64,000 nucleotides of DNA from Parapedobacter sp964498395 (GCA_964498395.1 CAZCHE010000002.1:62001-126000), one strand, 5' to 3'. Counted from the first letter of the stretch, positions 10,701-18,895 are shown. The notes: generated by a model not told the origin, from the letters alone. Numbers and translations: made by a program.

Positions 10701-11723
10701 CCCTTTTTCCGCGGCAAGTATTCGGAACATGAATCGGGTACAGGCTTAGGTTTGCCACTAGCCCGATCGCTAGCGGAAATGCACCGTGGATCATTGGTCT
10801 TGTTTGATGACGAAGAGAGCCCATTGATTACCTTTAGGTTGACATTGTCGGTAGACCAACCGGATTCCATTCAAATGTTGGGTGAACGCGAAATCAGAAC
10901 CATTGATGATGATAAATTAGTAAACCACTATGATCTCGATCCCGCCCGACCTACCATCCTGATCGTTGAGGATAATGAAGATATGAAAGACCTGGTATGC
11001 AAAGAAGCAAATGCTACATACAATATCCTGACGGCATCTAACGGTGATGAGGCATTGATATTGCTACATGACTACAGTATACAATTAGTGGTTAGTGATG
11101 TCATGATGCCCGTAATGGACGGATTCACGTTATTGAAGAAAATTAAAACAGACTTGGAATACAGCCATATCCCAGTGATGATGCTCACCGCCAAGAACAC
11201 CACACAGGCGCGTTTGGAAGGGTTGGAACTTGGAGCGGATGCCTACCTTGAAAAACCGTTCTCAATGGATATCCTTTTGGCTCAGATAGCAAACCTGTTG
11301 AGTAATCGTAATAATATCCGCAATTTCTATTTTCATTCACCTATCGCCAACATGAAGTCCATGGCGTATTCGAAGGCGGATGAAAGTTTCCTGGAGAAGT
11401 TGAACGATATCATCCTCAAACACATCGCTGATATCAACTTGGATGTAGAGATGATCGCGGAACAAATGAACCTGAGTCGTCCAACCCTATATCGGAAAAT
11501 CAACGCCCTGTCAAACCTTACACCCAATGATCTGATTCGTATTACCCGTTTGAAAAGAGCGGCAGAACTTATCCTGCAAGGAGATATGAAGATTTATGAA
11601 ATATCCGAAGCAGTGGGTTTTAATTCGCAATCGTATTTCAGCCGTAGCTTCACCAAGCAGTTTGGCATGAGCCCAAGTGAATATGTTAAGAAAAAATCCG
11701 TGGCTGTAGAAGTTAAGAATTAA
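7755..11723 (+). CDS. hybrid two-component system regulator (sensor kinase, receiver and AraC output in one protein)
   Basis: This 1322-residue protein fuses a whole phosphorelay. A signal segment (about 1-22) is followed by a long periplasmic beta-propeller made of repeats of the type GLSNNIINCITQDHQG, then a Y_Y_Y domain (about 690-760) and a membrane helix (about 770-790). Next come a HisKA domain with the phospho-acceptor H822 in IAHEIRTPLT, an ATPase domain with GTGLGLPLARSL, a receiver domain with the acceptor D1115 in SDVMMPVMDG, and an AraC-type DNA-binding domain over the last 100 or so residues (GFNSQSYFSRSFTKQFGMSPSEY). Proteins of this kind sense an oligosaccharide in the periplasm and activate the adjacent PUL. 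It is divergent from the PUL 1 operon, so that operon is the likely target. No key residue is missing. Confidence 0.96.
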   Translation: MSFLNALGISLTLLISTLSLSAEPYYFRQYGVQDGLSNNIINCITQDHQGFIWIATRDGVNRFDGYSFRVFRNDPDDPKSIGNNSISHIATDKNGVIWVATSRGFYKYNDVDESFSLVPFSEDMRTNHIYFDSEGDIWLTVNGRLVKYSESLGAYQTYTLPDNAAITSFCITPIGNIWVALSNGMLYEYHEETGDFTGYDLFEHSSNYTLRGLTKISSDVTGNKIFIGTAAHGAKIFDVSSKTYKDILQEEVRKKELSIQGFLQYTDDELWMAGESGLFIYSLKEDSYLHIVKRPYDPYSISTNALYNFFKDQENGIWIGSYAGGISYYSPFQPFQKYYAYPGANAMQGEIVHDICTDQYGNLWIGTEDAGVNKLDAKTGRYVNFQPDAGKQSITRFNIHGLVPDGDQLWVGAKNSIDVIDIPNNTVKKSYNLPDNCTIVIMKKLPNDAIVVGTSRGMFSYSKETDDFRLLPKYPTDVRIQSILVDHEGIIWVGTNGKGVYYYDPDKDECKGFALEATPNFSDNIIGDIFEDSDKNLWFATFSGIKKYNRQTKEITRYHKKNGMPSNTTFRIQEDRNRNLWISTTNGLVCLDPRTESIMVYTQDHGLITNQFNYNSSWSDDHGRMYFGMVKGMISFVPEKIKPVEAQAVVYFTKISLFDGVPGANIRDIPISSANKIELAYDQSTFSIDFSSLSYIAPQITKYAFQMEGLDNNWTYLPDGHTAHFTKLPPGKYRFMVKGANASGIWNDTPTTLQITVNPPWWNSLTAQVIYLLLIGITCAVLIFYFLQQGRKRIARSMKQFEDKKEKELYQAKIDFFISIAHEIRTPLTLIKIPLEKVLNNQGIPEDAKSYLCTVEKNANRLLDLVNQLLDFRKTELDGYRLAFVKTDIVALLKYTCQQFEDTAAQQNLTFILHTNVDRLEVYIDKEACTKIISNLLSNALKYASSIISISFIYDQGEDNFSIEVSNDGQEIPTEIREKIFEPFFRGKYSEHESGTGLGLPLARSLAEMHRGSLVLFDDEESPLITFRLTLSVDQPDSIQMLGEREIRTIDDDKLVNHYDLDPARPTILIVEDNEDMKDLVCKEANATYNILTASNGDEALILLHDYSIQLVVSDVMMPVMDGFTLLKKIKTDLEYSHIPVMMLTAKNTTQARLEGLELGADAYLEKPFSMDILLAQIANLLSNRNNIRNFYFHSPIANMKSMAYSKADESFLEKLNDIILKHIADINLDVEMIAEQMNLSRPTLYRKINALSNLTPNDLIRITRLKRAAELILQGDMKIYEISEAVGFNSQSYFSRSFTKQFGMSPSEYVKKKSVAVEVKN

Positions 11724-11863
11724 ACTAACTATATCGCTGCTTACACTGGCGAAAAGTCAATATTCCAATAGTTTTTGATTCTTTTAACTTGTCATTGAAT
11801 TAGCACTTATGTAAGTTCTTTTATAGTAAGCTGTGTTAGGGCGAGCCGTTAATGCGAAATAGA

Positions 11864-11893
11864 AAGGCCGCCTCGAAATACCGAGGCGGCCTT
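11864..11893. terminator. bidirectional intrinsic terminator
   Basis: A perfect 12-bp stem (11864-11875 with 11882-11893) has a 6-base loop. It lies between the convergent hybrid regulator gene and the small lipoprotein gene. T-rich bases follow on both strands, so it can serve both. Confidence 0.8.
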
Positions 11894-11925
11894 CTCCTTT
11901 TACTAACGAAACGGCCTTTTCCGTA

Positions 11926-12309
11926 CTAACGATCACAGTCAGCAGTCCATACAGCATCGTCCTTCGTATAAGCAATCACCAGAGTACTCGCGGTAATCCG
12001 GATATATTTTGCTTCGTCATCATCAATTGAAATCACCGCATTATCTCCATCAGCACGAAACTTAACGCCGCCCAAATCCGGAATGCCATCCGAAAAAAGA
12101 AAGTTATAATCGGTGCCTACTTTCACTACGGTAACTTTGCCGTTTTCCGTGGATTTTAATTCGCCATCAGCCAAATAACTGATGCTTCCTTCGTACGTGC
12201 CAACGAAAAGATCGTTGTCTGCGGGATCATCATCTTTGCTGCAAGAAAACGTTATCATCGCGATGACAACTAGTATTAACACTCCAATTTTCTCCATCTT
12301 CGTTTTCAT
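11926..12309 (-). CDS. small lipoprotein of unknown function
   Basis: The product has 127 residues. A lipoprotein signal (hydrophobic ILVVIAMITFSC, then SKDDDPAD) is followed by about 105 residues of predicted beta strands (FVGTYEGSISYLADGE, KVTVVKVGTDYNFLF, AVISIDDDEAKYIRI) and ends in TADCDR. This resembles the small lipocalin-like or META-like lipoproteins of Bacteroidota, but I cannot assign a family. The start at 12309 was chosen because it places the signal peptide at the N-terminus; the longer frame to 12378 would add 23 residues that would bury it. An ATG at 12297 is also possible. The gene stands alone, convergent with the hybrid regulator and sharing its terminator. Confidence 0.75.
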   Translation of the reverse strand: MKTKMEKIGVLILVVIAMITFSCSKDDDPADNDLFVGTYEGSISYLADGELKSTENGKVTVVKVGTDYNFLFSDGIPDLGGVKFRADGDNAVISIDDDEAKYIRITASTLVIAYTKDDAVWTADCDR

Positions 12310-12513
12310 AACTTTTTTTCTATGTTCACCTAAATCAACAAGCCAGTTGCACGTTTTGTTTTTGATAATATATTCCAATGTGTTGTTTAGTGGAGATTAT
12401 CTAATTGTATATCAACAAGATATAATGATGATGGGAGATAGGGTAAGATGAAAGGAAGCGTAGTAGATAGGCAGGTACGATATGGAGAGCTAATAGTTTG
12501 GTACTCGCTGCAT

Positions 12514-14337
12514 CTATATGCCCGCAGAGTGGAACTGCAGGTCGTATAGCCGTTTGTAATAGCCGTCTAGACGTAACAATTCTTGGTGGGAACCTATTTC
12601 TTTCATCTCCCCTTTGTCCAGCACAATGATTTTGTCTGCTTTTTGGATGGTAGATAGGCGATGGGCGATCACGATGGAGGTGCGCCCTTTCATCAACGTG
12701 TCTATGGCTTGCTGGATGAGCTCTTCGGTTTCCGTATCTACGGAAGACGTAGCTTCGTCAAGGACCAGTATCCTGGGGTTGTGTACCAGCGCACGGATAA
12801 AGGAGATCAGCTGTGCTTGCCCAGAAGATAGCGTGGCTCCCCGCTCCTGTACTTGGTAGTCATACCCTCCGGGCAATCTCATGATAAATTCATGTGCCCC
12901 CACTTGCTGTGCCGCCGCTACGATCTGCTCACGTGTAATGGACGGATCATTGAGGCTGATGTTATTGGCCACCGAATCGGAAAAGAGAAATACATCCTGC
13001 AATACGGTAGCAATGGTGCGCCGCAGGTAGTTGAGTTCATACTCGCGGATATCCACCCCGTCCAGTAAAATAGCTCCTTTGTTTACCTCGTAAAAACGGC
13101 TGAGGATATTGATGGCAGAGGATTTCCCCGCCCCCGTGGCACCTACCAGGGCCAGTGTTTCGCCCGGCTTGATGTCGAAATTGATATCTTTAAGCACCCA
13201 TTTTCCATTTGCAAAATTTGTCTGCTCATCGGCAATGGAGCTATCCGCCGGGAGGTGGATGGTCTCTTCGTCGTATGCAAACCAGACCTTGTCAAACACA
13301 ATTCCACCTTGGATGTGATCGGGCTGTTTGGTGCCGGTGTTGGGCGTTTTTTCATCGGTATCTAACACGGCAAAAATGCGTTCGGCACTCACCATCCCCA
13401 TTTGCAGGGTATTGAACTTGTCGACTAGTTCGCGGACTGGTCGGAAGATCATGTTGATGTACATAATGAATGCCACGATAACACCAGGGGATAATGCATC
13501 GGCCAGCACCGATTTAGAGCCCCACCAAACCAGCAGACCGAGCGAGATGGCCATGATGATTTCCAATACGGGGAAGAAGATGGAGAAATACCAATTTGCA
13601 CGGATATGCGCATTGCGATGCTCGGCATTGGCCGTTTTGAATTTGCGCATCTCCTGCTCTTCTCGGGCAAAATATTGGATGATGCTAATACCCGAGATAT
13701 GTTCCTGCAAAAATGTGTTCAAATTAGATACCCATTTACGGACATCCTGAAATGCGGATTTCATTGCCTCCTTGAATACGTAAGTGGCCCCGATCATGAG
13801 CGGCATGGGGATCAGCACAATGAGGGTGAGCTGCCAGTCCGTATAAAACATGACGCCGAGGATGACCACCAGTTGCAGGATATCGCCAATGATTTGAATA
13901 AGCCCCTCGGAAAATACGTTGGCAATGGTTTCGAGGTCAGACACGGTGCGTGTGATGAGCCTGCCGATGGGCGTGCGGTCGAAATACTTGAGGCGAAGAC
14001 CGGTGATATGGTTAAACACGTCGATGCGTAGGTCACGGATAACCGATTGCCCGAGTGTACTGGTCATCAGCGTGTGGAAATACCGGATGATGGTCTGCGC
14101 CACGAGCAAACCCAGCATGAGGAGCAACATCAATTGCAAACCATCCGTGTTGTTTTGGAGAATGAAATGATCAAGCGTATACTCGATCAGTAAGGGCAGG
14201 GCAGGGGCGATGCCGGCCATGATAATGGTGAGCAATACCGAAACTACAAAAATGCCCCGGTAGGGCTTTACATAACGCATCATCCTGCGGAGCAGTTGCG
14301 CATCATACGTCTTACCGGTCACTTCGGGTTCGCTCAA
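12514..14337 (-). CDS. ABC exporter, fused permease and ATPase (MsbA/MdlB-like)
   Basis: The product has 607 residues: six membrane helices over about residues 20-310 and an ATPase domain over about 340-600. The ATPase has Walker A GATGAGKSS, Walker B ILVLDEATSSVD and an H-loop IAHRLST. The signature reads LSSGQ instead of the common LSGGQ. Such half-transporters dimerise and export lipids, drugs or peptides; the substrate is unknown. The frame is open to a TTG at 14385, but a -7 element (TACTTTTG) overlaps that codon. The TTG at 14337, preceded by AAGAAAGA, is therefore the better start. It lies downstream of truA, but with its own promoter. Confidence 0.92.
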   Translation of the reverse strand: MSEPEVTGKTYDAQLLRRMMRYVKPYRGIFVVSVLLTIIMAGIAPALPLLIEYTLDHFILQNNTDGLQLMLLLMLGLLVAQTIIRYFHTLMTSTLGQSVIRDLRIDVFNHITGLRLKYFDRTPIGRLITRTVSDLETIANVFSEGLIQIIGDILQLVVILGVMFYTDWQLTLIVLIPMPLMIGATYVFKEAMKSAFQDVRKWVSNLNTFLQEHISGISIIQYFAREEQEMRKFKTANAEHRNAHIRANWYFSIFFPVLEIIMAISLGLLVWWGSKSVLADALSPGVIVAFIMYINMIFRPVRELVDKFNTLQMGMVSAERIFAVLDTDEKTPNTGTKQPDHIQGGIVFDKVWFAYDEETIHLPADSSIADEQTNFANGKWVLKDINFDIKPGETLALVGATGAGKSSAINILSRFYEVNKGAILLDGVDIREYELNYLRRTIATVLQDVFLFSDSVANNISLNDPSITREQIVAAAQQVGAHEFIMRLPGGYDYQVQERGATLSSGQAQLISFIRALVHNPRILVLDEATSSVDTETEELIQQAIDTLMKGRTSIVIAHRLSTIQKADKIIVLDKGEMKEIGSHQELLRLDGYYKRLYDLQFHSAGI

Positions 14338-14374
14338 CTTAAAATCTTTCTTTTTATAAAACTGGGTCTGCCTG

Positions 14375-14382
14375 CAAAAGTA
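14375..14382 (-). promoter_or_regulatory. -7 element (TACTTTTG) of the ABC exporter gene
   Basis: The minus strand gives an exact TAnnTTTG match 37 bp before the chosen TTG start. It overlaps the longer candidate start, which argues against it. Confidence 0.45.
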
Positions 14383-14430
14383 CAACTTTGCTGCATATCT
14401 TGGTTCATCAGTTTGTCAAACCTGCTTCAA

Positions 14431-15192
14431 TTAGATGTAAGGGTAGACCACCTCGGTTAGATACAGGCCACAAGCCGGCACAGAAGTGCCCGCTTTCGCA
14501 CGGTCTTTGCTGGCGATGACCGTGTGAAGATGGTCAGGCGACCGTTCGCCCCGGCCGATTTCCATCAACGTACCGACAATGGCACGTACCATGTTACGCA
14601 GAAAGCGGTTGGCCGAAATGTGGAAGACAAGTTGCCGGTCATCGACCCATAGCCATTCCGCACGGCTGATGCGACAGATATTGGTATGCACTTGAGTATT
14701 GGACTTGCTGAAACAACTGAAATCCTCATATTCAAACAATATCTTGGCCGCTTCGTTCATGGCTGCTACATCGGGTACATCCCGAAGTTGCCAGGAACGG
14801 CCATATAGGAACGGATTTTTTTCGAAATGCAGGTGGTACTCGTACGAACGCTTGATTGCATCAAACCGCGCATGCGCGTCAGTGTCGACTGCAATCAGTC
14901 GTTTGGCAGCAATATCATGGGGAAGGAGCGCATTGAGACGGTGTAGGAATTGCTTGGGTTGGCTGGTCTCCTTGTCGTTTTCCACATCGAAATGGGCATA
15001 CAGTTGCGTGGCATGCACCCCCGTATCCGTACGCCCGCAGCCCACGGAGGCGGTAGGTTGGCGAAGGATCGTGCCCAGCGCCCTGTCCAGCAGTTCTTGT
15101 ACAGTCACCGCATTCGGTTGGGTCTGCCAACCGTGATAAGCCCCCCCATCAAAAGAGAGCTCAATGAAATACCGCTTGCTTTTCGTCTCCAC
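14431..15192 (-). CDS. truA: tRNA pseudouridine synthase A
   Basis: TruA converts uridines 38-40 of the tRNA anticodon arm to pseudouridine. The product has about 253 residues, the usual length. The catalytic aspartate is in GRTDTGVHA, and RYFIELSFDGGAYHGWQ, RSYEYHL and FLRNMVRAIVGTL are all family segments. The frame is open to a TTG at 15201, but a perfect -7 element (15199-15206) covers that codon. The GTG at 15192 is the next start and fits the N-terminus of the family. It would leave almost no leader on the mRNA. The ABC exporter gene follows on the same strand. Confidence 0.95.
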   Translation of the reverse strand: METKSKRYFIELSFDGGAYHGWQTQPNAVTVQELLDRALGTILRQPTASVGCGRTDTGVHATQLYAHFDVENDKETSQPKQFLHRLNALLPHDIAAKRLIAVDTDAHARFDAIKRSYEYHLHFEKNPFLYGRSWQLRDVPDVAAMNEAAKILFEYEDFSCFSKSNTQVHTNICRISRAEWLWVDDRQLVFHISANRFLRNMVRAIVGTLMEIGRGERSPDHLHTVIASKDRAKAGTSVPACGLYLTEVVYPYI

Positions 15193-15198
15193 TGTTTG

Positions 15199-15206
15199 CA
15201 AAAATA
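15199..15206 (-). promoter_or_regulatory. -7 element (TATTTTTG) of truA
   Basis: This is an exact TAnnTTTG match on the minus strand, ending 6 bp before the GTG start. It implies a nearly leaderless truA mRNA. Confidence 0.45.
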
Positions 15207-15240
15207 CGATATTGAAGTTAGAGGTACGGAATGAAAGTTA

Positions 15241-15300
15241 GAAGACCGGAGACTGAAGACCGAGGAGGAACCAGACTTCGGTCTCGTGTCTTCGGGCTCC
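15241..15300. repeat. degenerate GAAGACC/GGAGAC repeat, inverted-repeat form
   Basis: The first half has tandem GAAGACCGGAGACTGAAGAC-like units. The second half carries the same unit in reverse complement (CTTCGGTCTC, GTGTCTTCGG), so an imperfect hairpin can form. The same unit recurs at 26984-27050. It lies between divergent truA and the DUF4293 gene. Confidence 0.6.
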
Positions 15301-15321
15301 CAACTATTCCATATTTCTTCC

Positions 15322-15329
15322 TATCTTTG
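15322..15329 (+). promoter_or_regulatory. -7 element (TATCTTTG) of the DUF4293 gene
   Basis: This is an exact TAnnTTTG match ending 25 bp before the ATG at 15355. Confidence 0.5.
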
Positions 15330-15354
15330 TTTACTCAATAGATAAACGGTACTT

Positions 15355-15828
15355 ATGATTCAGCGTATTCAAAGTGTTTGGTTGTTTTTGGCTTCGGTCA
15401 CGATTTTTGCCTTGTTTCTGTTTCCCTACTTACAATTTTCGGATGTGATGGGTATGGGTAAAGCCTTGTATGTCAAGGGGGCGTACCACGGGGTCGAGGG
15501 GTTGGCCGTTCGGGAAGAGTTTTTTATACTGCAGACCATCGCTGCCGTGCTATTGGGTTTTTTCCCGCTCTATATCATTTTCAAATTCCGTGACCGAAAG
15601 TTGCAACTCCAACTGATTGTGGTGCAGATCATATTGGTCGTATTGTTTGGGTTTTGGCTCTATACTGCGGCAAGTACTGCATTGACCGAGGCCAGGCAAT
15701 TCCTTTCGGCGAGGAATATCGGGGTTGGCTTTTTCCTATTGCCCATCAGCCTAGTATTCTTGTTTATGGCCATGGGAGGCATCCGCCGGGATGAGAAAAT
15801 GGTTCGGTCGGCCGACCGATTGAGGTAA
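15355..15828 (+). CDS. DUF4293 family inner-membrane protein
   Basis: The product is a 157-residue membrane protein with four hydrophobic helices, at about residues 7-25, 55-77, 83-103 and 120-140. The start MIQRIQSVWLFLA is typical of the Bacteroidota-specific DUF4293 family, whose function is unknown. It has its own promoter. The small secreted-protein gene follows 59 bp later on the same strand and may be cotranscribed. Confidence 0.85.
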   Translation: MIQRIQSVWLFLASVTIFALFLFPYLQFSDVMGMGKALYVKGAYHGVEGLAVREEFFILQTIAAVLLGFFPLYIIFKFRDRKLQLQLIVVQIILVVLFGFWLYTAASTALTEARQFLSARNIGVGFFLLPISLVFLFMAMGGIRRDEKMVRSADRLR

Positions 15829-15887
15829 TAGGGGCTGAGTTGAGCGGGTTAAGTCAATTGAGTGAGTTACATAAGTGAAGTAAGTGT

Positions 15888-16382
15888 ATGAAAACGATAC
15901 GATTGTTTGCGGTGATGCTGGTCTTCGTTTCGGCTACCTTAGCTGCTAACGCAAACCCATCGGCTGGAAATGCCGCGATGAAGGATACTGCCGTCGTCAT
16001 AGACGACATCCGATTTGCGATAGAACGATTGGACATTGATTCGGCCACGGGTGTAGCTACCGTGGAATTGCTGTTGACCAGTCTCAAAGAAAATCCGCGA
16101 GAGTTAAAGATCAATGTATATGGTACGCAGTTAGTAGACAACGACCGGAATGCTTATTATTTTTCGACGATCACCTTGGGTCGTGTACTGATCCGATTCG
16201 AGGATAAGCAAAACTACCTCCATTACCTGCTCCAACCCGATACGGGTGCGAAGTTGACGATTACTGCCGAAGGCATTGCTTCCGCCGTAGATTTTATCCA
16301 AGTGGTGAAAATTGTGTTTGAAGACAGTACGGAAGAAGGCCGCTTCTTAGACGCTTATCTGGGCGAAGAAACCTCCAATTAA
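15888..16382 (+). CDS. secreted protein of unknown function
   Basis: The product has 164 residues with a signal peptide (about 1-22, ending in ANANP), so it is probably periplasmic. The rest reads as alternating beta strands (IRFAIERLDIDSATGVATVELLLTS at about 44-68, LKINVYGTQLVDNDRNAYYF, KIVFEDSTEEG near the end) and could be a small immunoglobulin-like domain. No cysteines or catalytic motif stand out. I do not recognise the family. The gene ends 16 bp from the convergent membrane-protein gene. Confidence 0.75.
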   Translation: MKTIRLFAVMLVFVSATLAANANPSAGNAAMKDTAVVIDDIRFAIERLDIDSATGVATVELLLTSLKENPRELKINVYGTQLVDNDRNAYYFSTITLGRVLIRFEDKQNYLHYLLQPDTGAKLTITAEGIASAVDFIQVVKIVFEDSTEEGRFLDAYLGEETSN

Positions 16383-16398
16383 TAGTAAACACACCGCA

Positions 16399-16935
16399 CT
16401 ACCGATAGCGGATCTGCTGGCGATCCATCAAACCCATTTGATCTTTCATCATCTTGATTTGATCGGCAAGCAGCTTGTTTTTGTCTGCTTTTTTGGCTTC
16501 CTGTAGGTATTTGGTGGCTTCGCGTTTATTACGCTTGGCCATGGCGATGCCGGCAAGACTGAGTTTGGCCAAGGCGACATTGTGCCCCATGTGTAGCCCT
16601 AGTGACAGTGCTTTTTTGAAGTATTTCTCCGACTGCATGGGCGACTTCTGCGATTCAATCAGCCCAATTAGCAAGTGGTAATAACCATGCTGCGCGCGAA
16701 TCAGTTGCTTCTCGTAGTTGGTGATACGGCCTAGCCATGTGGCCGCTTTAGCCATATTTTCCTTGCGGAGGTAAAACTGGGCAATGAGCATGTTTTCATT
16801 GAAGAATACGGTTACAAACGCAATGATAGTAACCAGTATACCCAATATCCCCCAGCCCCATTCACCGTAGAAAAACAAGGCAACGGTTCCGGCCAGTATC
16901 AATGAAGATATGATGATTCGAATAAGATTTGACAT
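16399..16935 (-). CDS. membrane protein with TPR-like repeats
   Basis: The product has 178 residues. Two hydrophobic helices at about residues 5-22 and 26-45 form a membrane anchor. The remainder is helical and TPR-like: AQFYLRKENMAKAATWLGRI, then HYLLIGLIESQKSPMQSEKYFKKALSLG, then LSLAGIAMAKRNKREATKYLQEAKKAD. The tail is basic. This suggests a membrane-bound scaffold for protein contacts. The function is unknown. It stands alone between convergent and divergent neighbours. Confidence 0.75.
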   Translation of the reverse strand: MSNLIRIIISSLILAGTVALFFYGEWGWGILGILVTIIAFVTVFFNENMLIAQFYLRKENMAKAATWLGRITNYEKQLIRAQHGYYHLLIGLIESQKSPMQSEKYFKKALSLGLHMGHNVALAKLSLAGIAMAKRNKREATKYLQEAKKADKNKLLADQIKMMKDQMGLMDRQQIRYR

Positions 16936-17040
16936 GCACTAATTCCTTTAATAACCCAATCGTTGATAAAAAATTATGCAAATATCCGTTTATTTGGGCG
17001 CTTAAACAACTTGTTTGCGGCACATTTTTGTAAAAAAATG

Positions 17041-17048
17041 TATTTTTG
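17041..17048 (+). promoter_or_regulatory. -7 element (TATTTTTG) of ung
   Basis: This is an exact TAnnTTTG match 14 bp before the ATG at 17063. It lies downstream of the alternative TTG at 17015 and so excludes that start. Confidence 0.45.
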
Positions 17049-17062
17049 AAACAATCAGCATC

Positions 17063-17734
17063 ATGAGCATACGATTAGAAAGCAGTTGGAAAGCCGTATT
17101 GGCACCCGAGTTTGAAAAACCCTACATGCAAGGGCTCAAAGGTTTTTTGAAAGCCGAAAAGCAGCAATACCAGGTGTACCCTCCCGGCGATTTGATTTTC
17201 AATGCGTTTGAGCATACGCCATTCGACAAGGTAAAAGTGGTGATTTTAGGGCAGGATCCCTACCATAATGTAGGTCAAGCACATGGGTTGTCGTTTTCGG
17301 TTCCCCGTGGGGTAGATATCCCACCGTCGCTACGTAACATGTACAAGGAATTGAGCACGGACATCCCCGGATTCCAAATTCCCGGCCATGGCGACCTGAC
17401 CTCGTGGGCCAACCAAGGGGTCTTATTGCTCAATGCAACGTTGACGGTGAGGGCACATACCGCAGGGTCACACCAGCGTAAAGGCTGGGAAACCTTTACC
17501 GACCGTGCCATCGCAGCGTTGTCGGCCCGCAGGGAAGGCATCGTGTTTCTGCTGTGGGGCAGGTATGCTAAAGACAAAGCTGCTATTATCGATTACCGAA
17601 AGCACCATATCCTCACAGCTGCGCACCCCTCTCCCTTGTCAGCACACAATGGTTTCTTCGGATGCAGGCATTTCTCCCGTGCAAATGAGCTATTGGTTAA
17701 CCAAGGGATGTCGCCCATTAACTGGCAGGTTTAA
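17063..17734 (+). CDS. ung: uracil-DNA glycosylase
   Basis: Ung removes uracil from DNA as the first step of base excision repair. The product has 223 residues, the usual family-1 length. The water-activating motif GQDPYH contains D65, GVLLLNATLTV is the second conserved block, and HPSPLSAHNGFFGCRHFSRAN-type sequence near the C-terminus is the DNA minor-groove loop. A longer frame starts with TTG at 17015, but the -7 element at 17041-17048 lies inside that extension, so the ATG at 17063 is right. Its last 17 bases overlap the end of the convergent gene. Confidence 0.97.
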   Translation: MSIRLESSWKAVLAPEFEKPYMQGLKGFLKAEKQQYQVYPPGDLIFNAFEHTPFDKVKVVILGQDPYHNVGQAHGLSFSVPRGVDIPPSLRNMYKELSTDIPGFQIPGHGDLTSWANQGVLLLNATLTVRAHTAGSHQRKGWETFTDRAIAALSARREGIVFLLWGRYAKDKAAIIDYRKHHILTAAHPSPLSAHNGFFGCRHFSRANELLVNQGMSPINWQV

Positions 17735-18815
17735 CCTTCCGTTCCTCGGTCGACTCGTCTAAGAGTATGTCTGCTGTGGTGGCCGCACCTTTGCTGTGCA
17801 GCACAATGGTTTTGTTATTTTGAATCACCGAAGTGAATAGCAGGTGGCTGTCGTAGGTAATGGTAAACGGCTTGTCTACGTCAAGCGAGGTGTCCGTGCG
17901 GTGGGTCGTTTGGTATTCCAGTTCTCCTTTTTCGGTATAGCGCTTGACGATGAAACGACCGCTGTAGCCATTGGATCTAATAGCGTACCATGCCCCTTCG
18001 CCTACGCCGCCAAGCCATTGCGCATCATTGGGTAGGCCTGCTGGCCTATGCTTGGCTTTCATGGCACCGATCACTGAATCATCGGGTAGTTCTCCTGCTT
18101 TGGAGGTGGATACATTGTCGCCCAGTTGCTTGATCAAGAAAGCCAATGATTGGAAACGGTTCATGCGCATAACTTGGAGCCCGTTGCCGTGTTCATATTG
18201 GTAAATCATGCGATCTGGCCGTACGTTGACCACATTGCTCATGGGGCTTGACTTGATGGTTTCGGGGTACCGGATACCATGGAAAAAATGGTATTTTGGA
18301 GAAGCATGAATCAAGAGCCGCGTGATAAAACGTGAGCAATTGTTATTGTCTCTGGCTACGGCTCCATAAGGCATCGATCCTTTCATGACCAACTCGTCGG
18401 CATATCGCTTCGCTTTGGTAAACGATAGCCCCTCGGCGATGGAGAAAAAGAGACGCCCCTCACCTTGGGTGACCTCTTTCATGCCGTCCAGTTCAGCCAC
18501 GATCTCATCGAGGTTTTGGATGCGGTTATGCTGGTCGATTACGGCAATGGTATCCATTTTCAACCTCGGATCGGTTTGCGCCGAGCGCGCCCGACCATAC
18601 CCCCTCGGAGAGATGTACCGGCCGAAATCGTAGTACAGCAGCGCGTTGCTGCCACGCGCTACCAATATGATTCCAGTATGGCCAACCTTGAAATTGAGGT
18701 TTTTGACAATCCCAATCTTTTTGAAAAACATCATCCATTTTTCGTCGCCGCGAATAGTGGCATCGGGCCAAGCTAGGATGATGGCTAAATCATGGTGTTC
18801 GTAGCTTATTTCCAA
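17718..18815 (-). CDS. uncharacterised protein, possibly DUF6695 family (papain-like NlpC/P60 fold)
   Basis: The product has 365 residues and no signal peptide. The start, NLAIILAWPDAT-like with a TTG codon, and the segment VGHTGIILVARGSNALLYYDFGR, followed much later by NNCSRFITRLLI, look like a permuted papain-type fold with the histidine before the cysteine. I recall such proteins as DUF6695, without certainty. Residues of about 245-365 form a second domain with LPNDAQWLGGVGEGAWYAI and TITYDSHLLFTSVIQNN, rich in beta strands. The 3' end overlaps the convergent ung gene by 17 bp. The function is unknown; a peptidase or amidase acting in the cytoplasm is one possibility. Confidence 0.75.
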   Translation of the reverse strand: MEISYEHHDLAIILAWPDATIRGDEKWMMFFKKIGIVKNLNFKVGHTGIILVARGSNALLYYDFGRYISPRGYGRARSAQTDPRLKMDTIAVIDQHNRIQNLDEIVAELDGMKEVTQGEGRLFFSIAEGLSFTKAKRYADELVMKGSMPYGAVARDNNNCSRFITRLLIHASPKYHFFHGIRYPETIKSSPMSNVVNVRPDRMIYQYEHGNGLQVMRMNRFQSLAFLIKQLGDNVSTSKAGELPDDSVIGAMKAKHRPAGLPNDAQWLGGVGEGAWYAIRSNGYSGRFIVKRYTEKGELEYQTTHRTDTSLDVDKPFTITYDSHLLFTSVIQNNKTIVLHSKGAATTADILLDESTEERKVKPAS

Positions 18816-18895
18816 TGGTTAGTTAGTCGTTTTGGCTTGATTAATTGTATAAGTTGTTAGTTGTTTTTGTTTAGTATAACGCACCCCAGCGTCCG

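Noticed and set aside
13606..14031. 141-codon plus-strand frame opposite the ABC exporter
   Set aside because: It is antisense to the membrane domain of the exporter and has no independent support.
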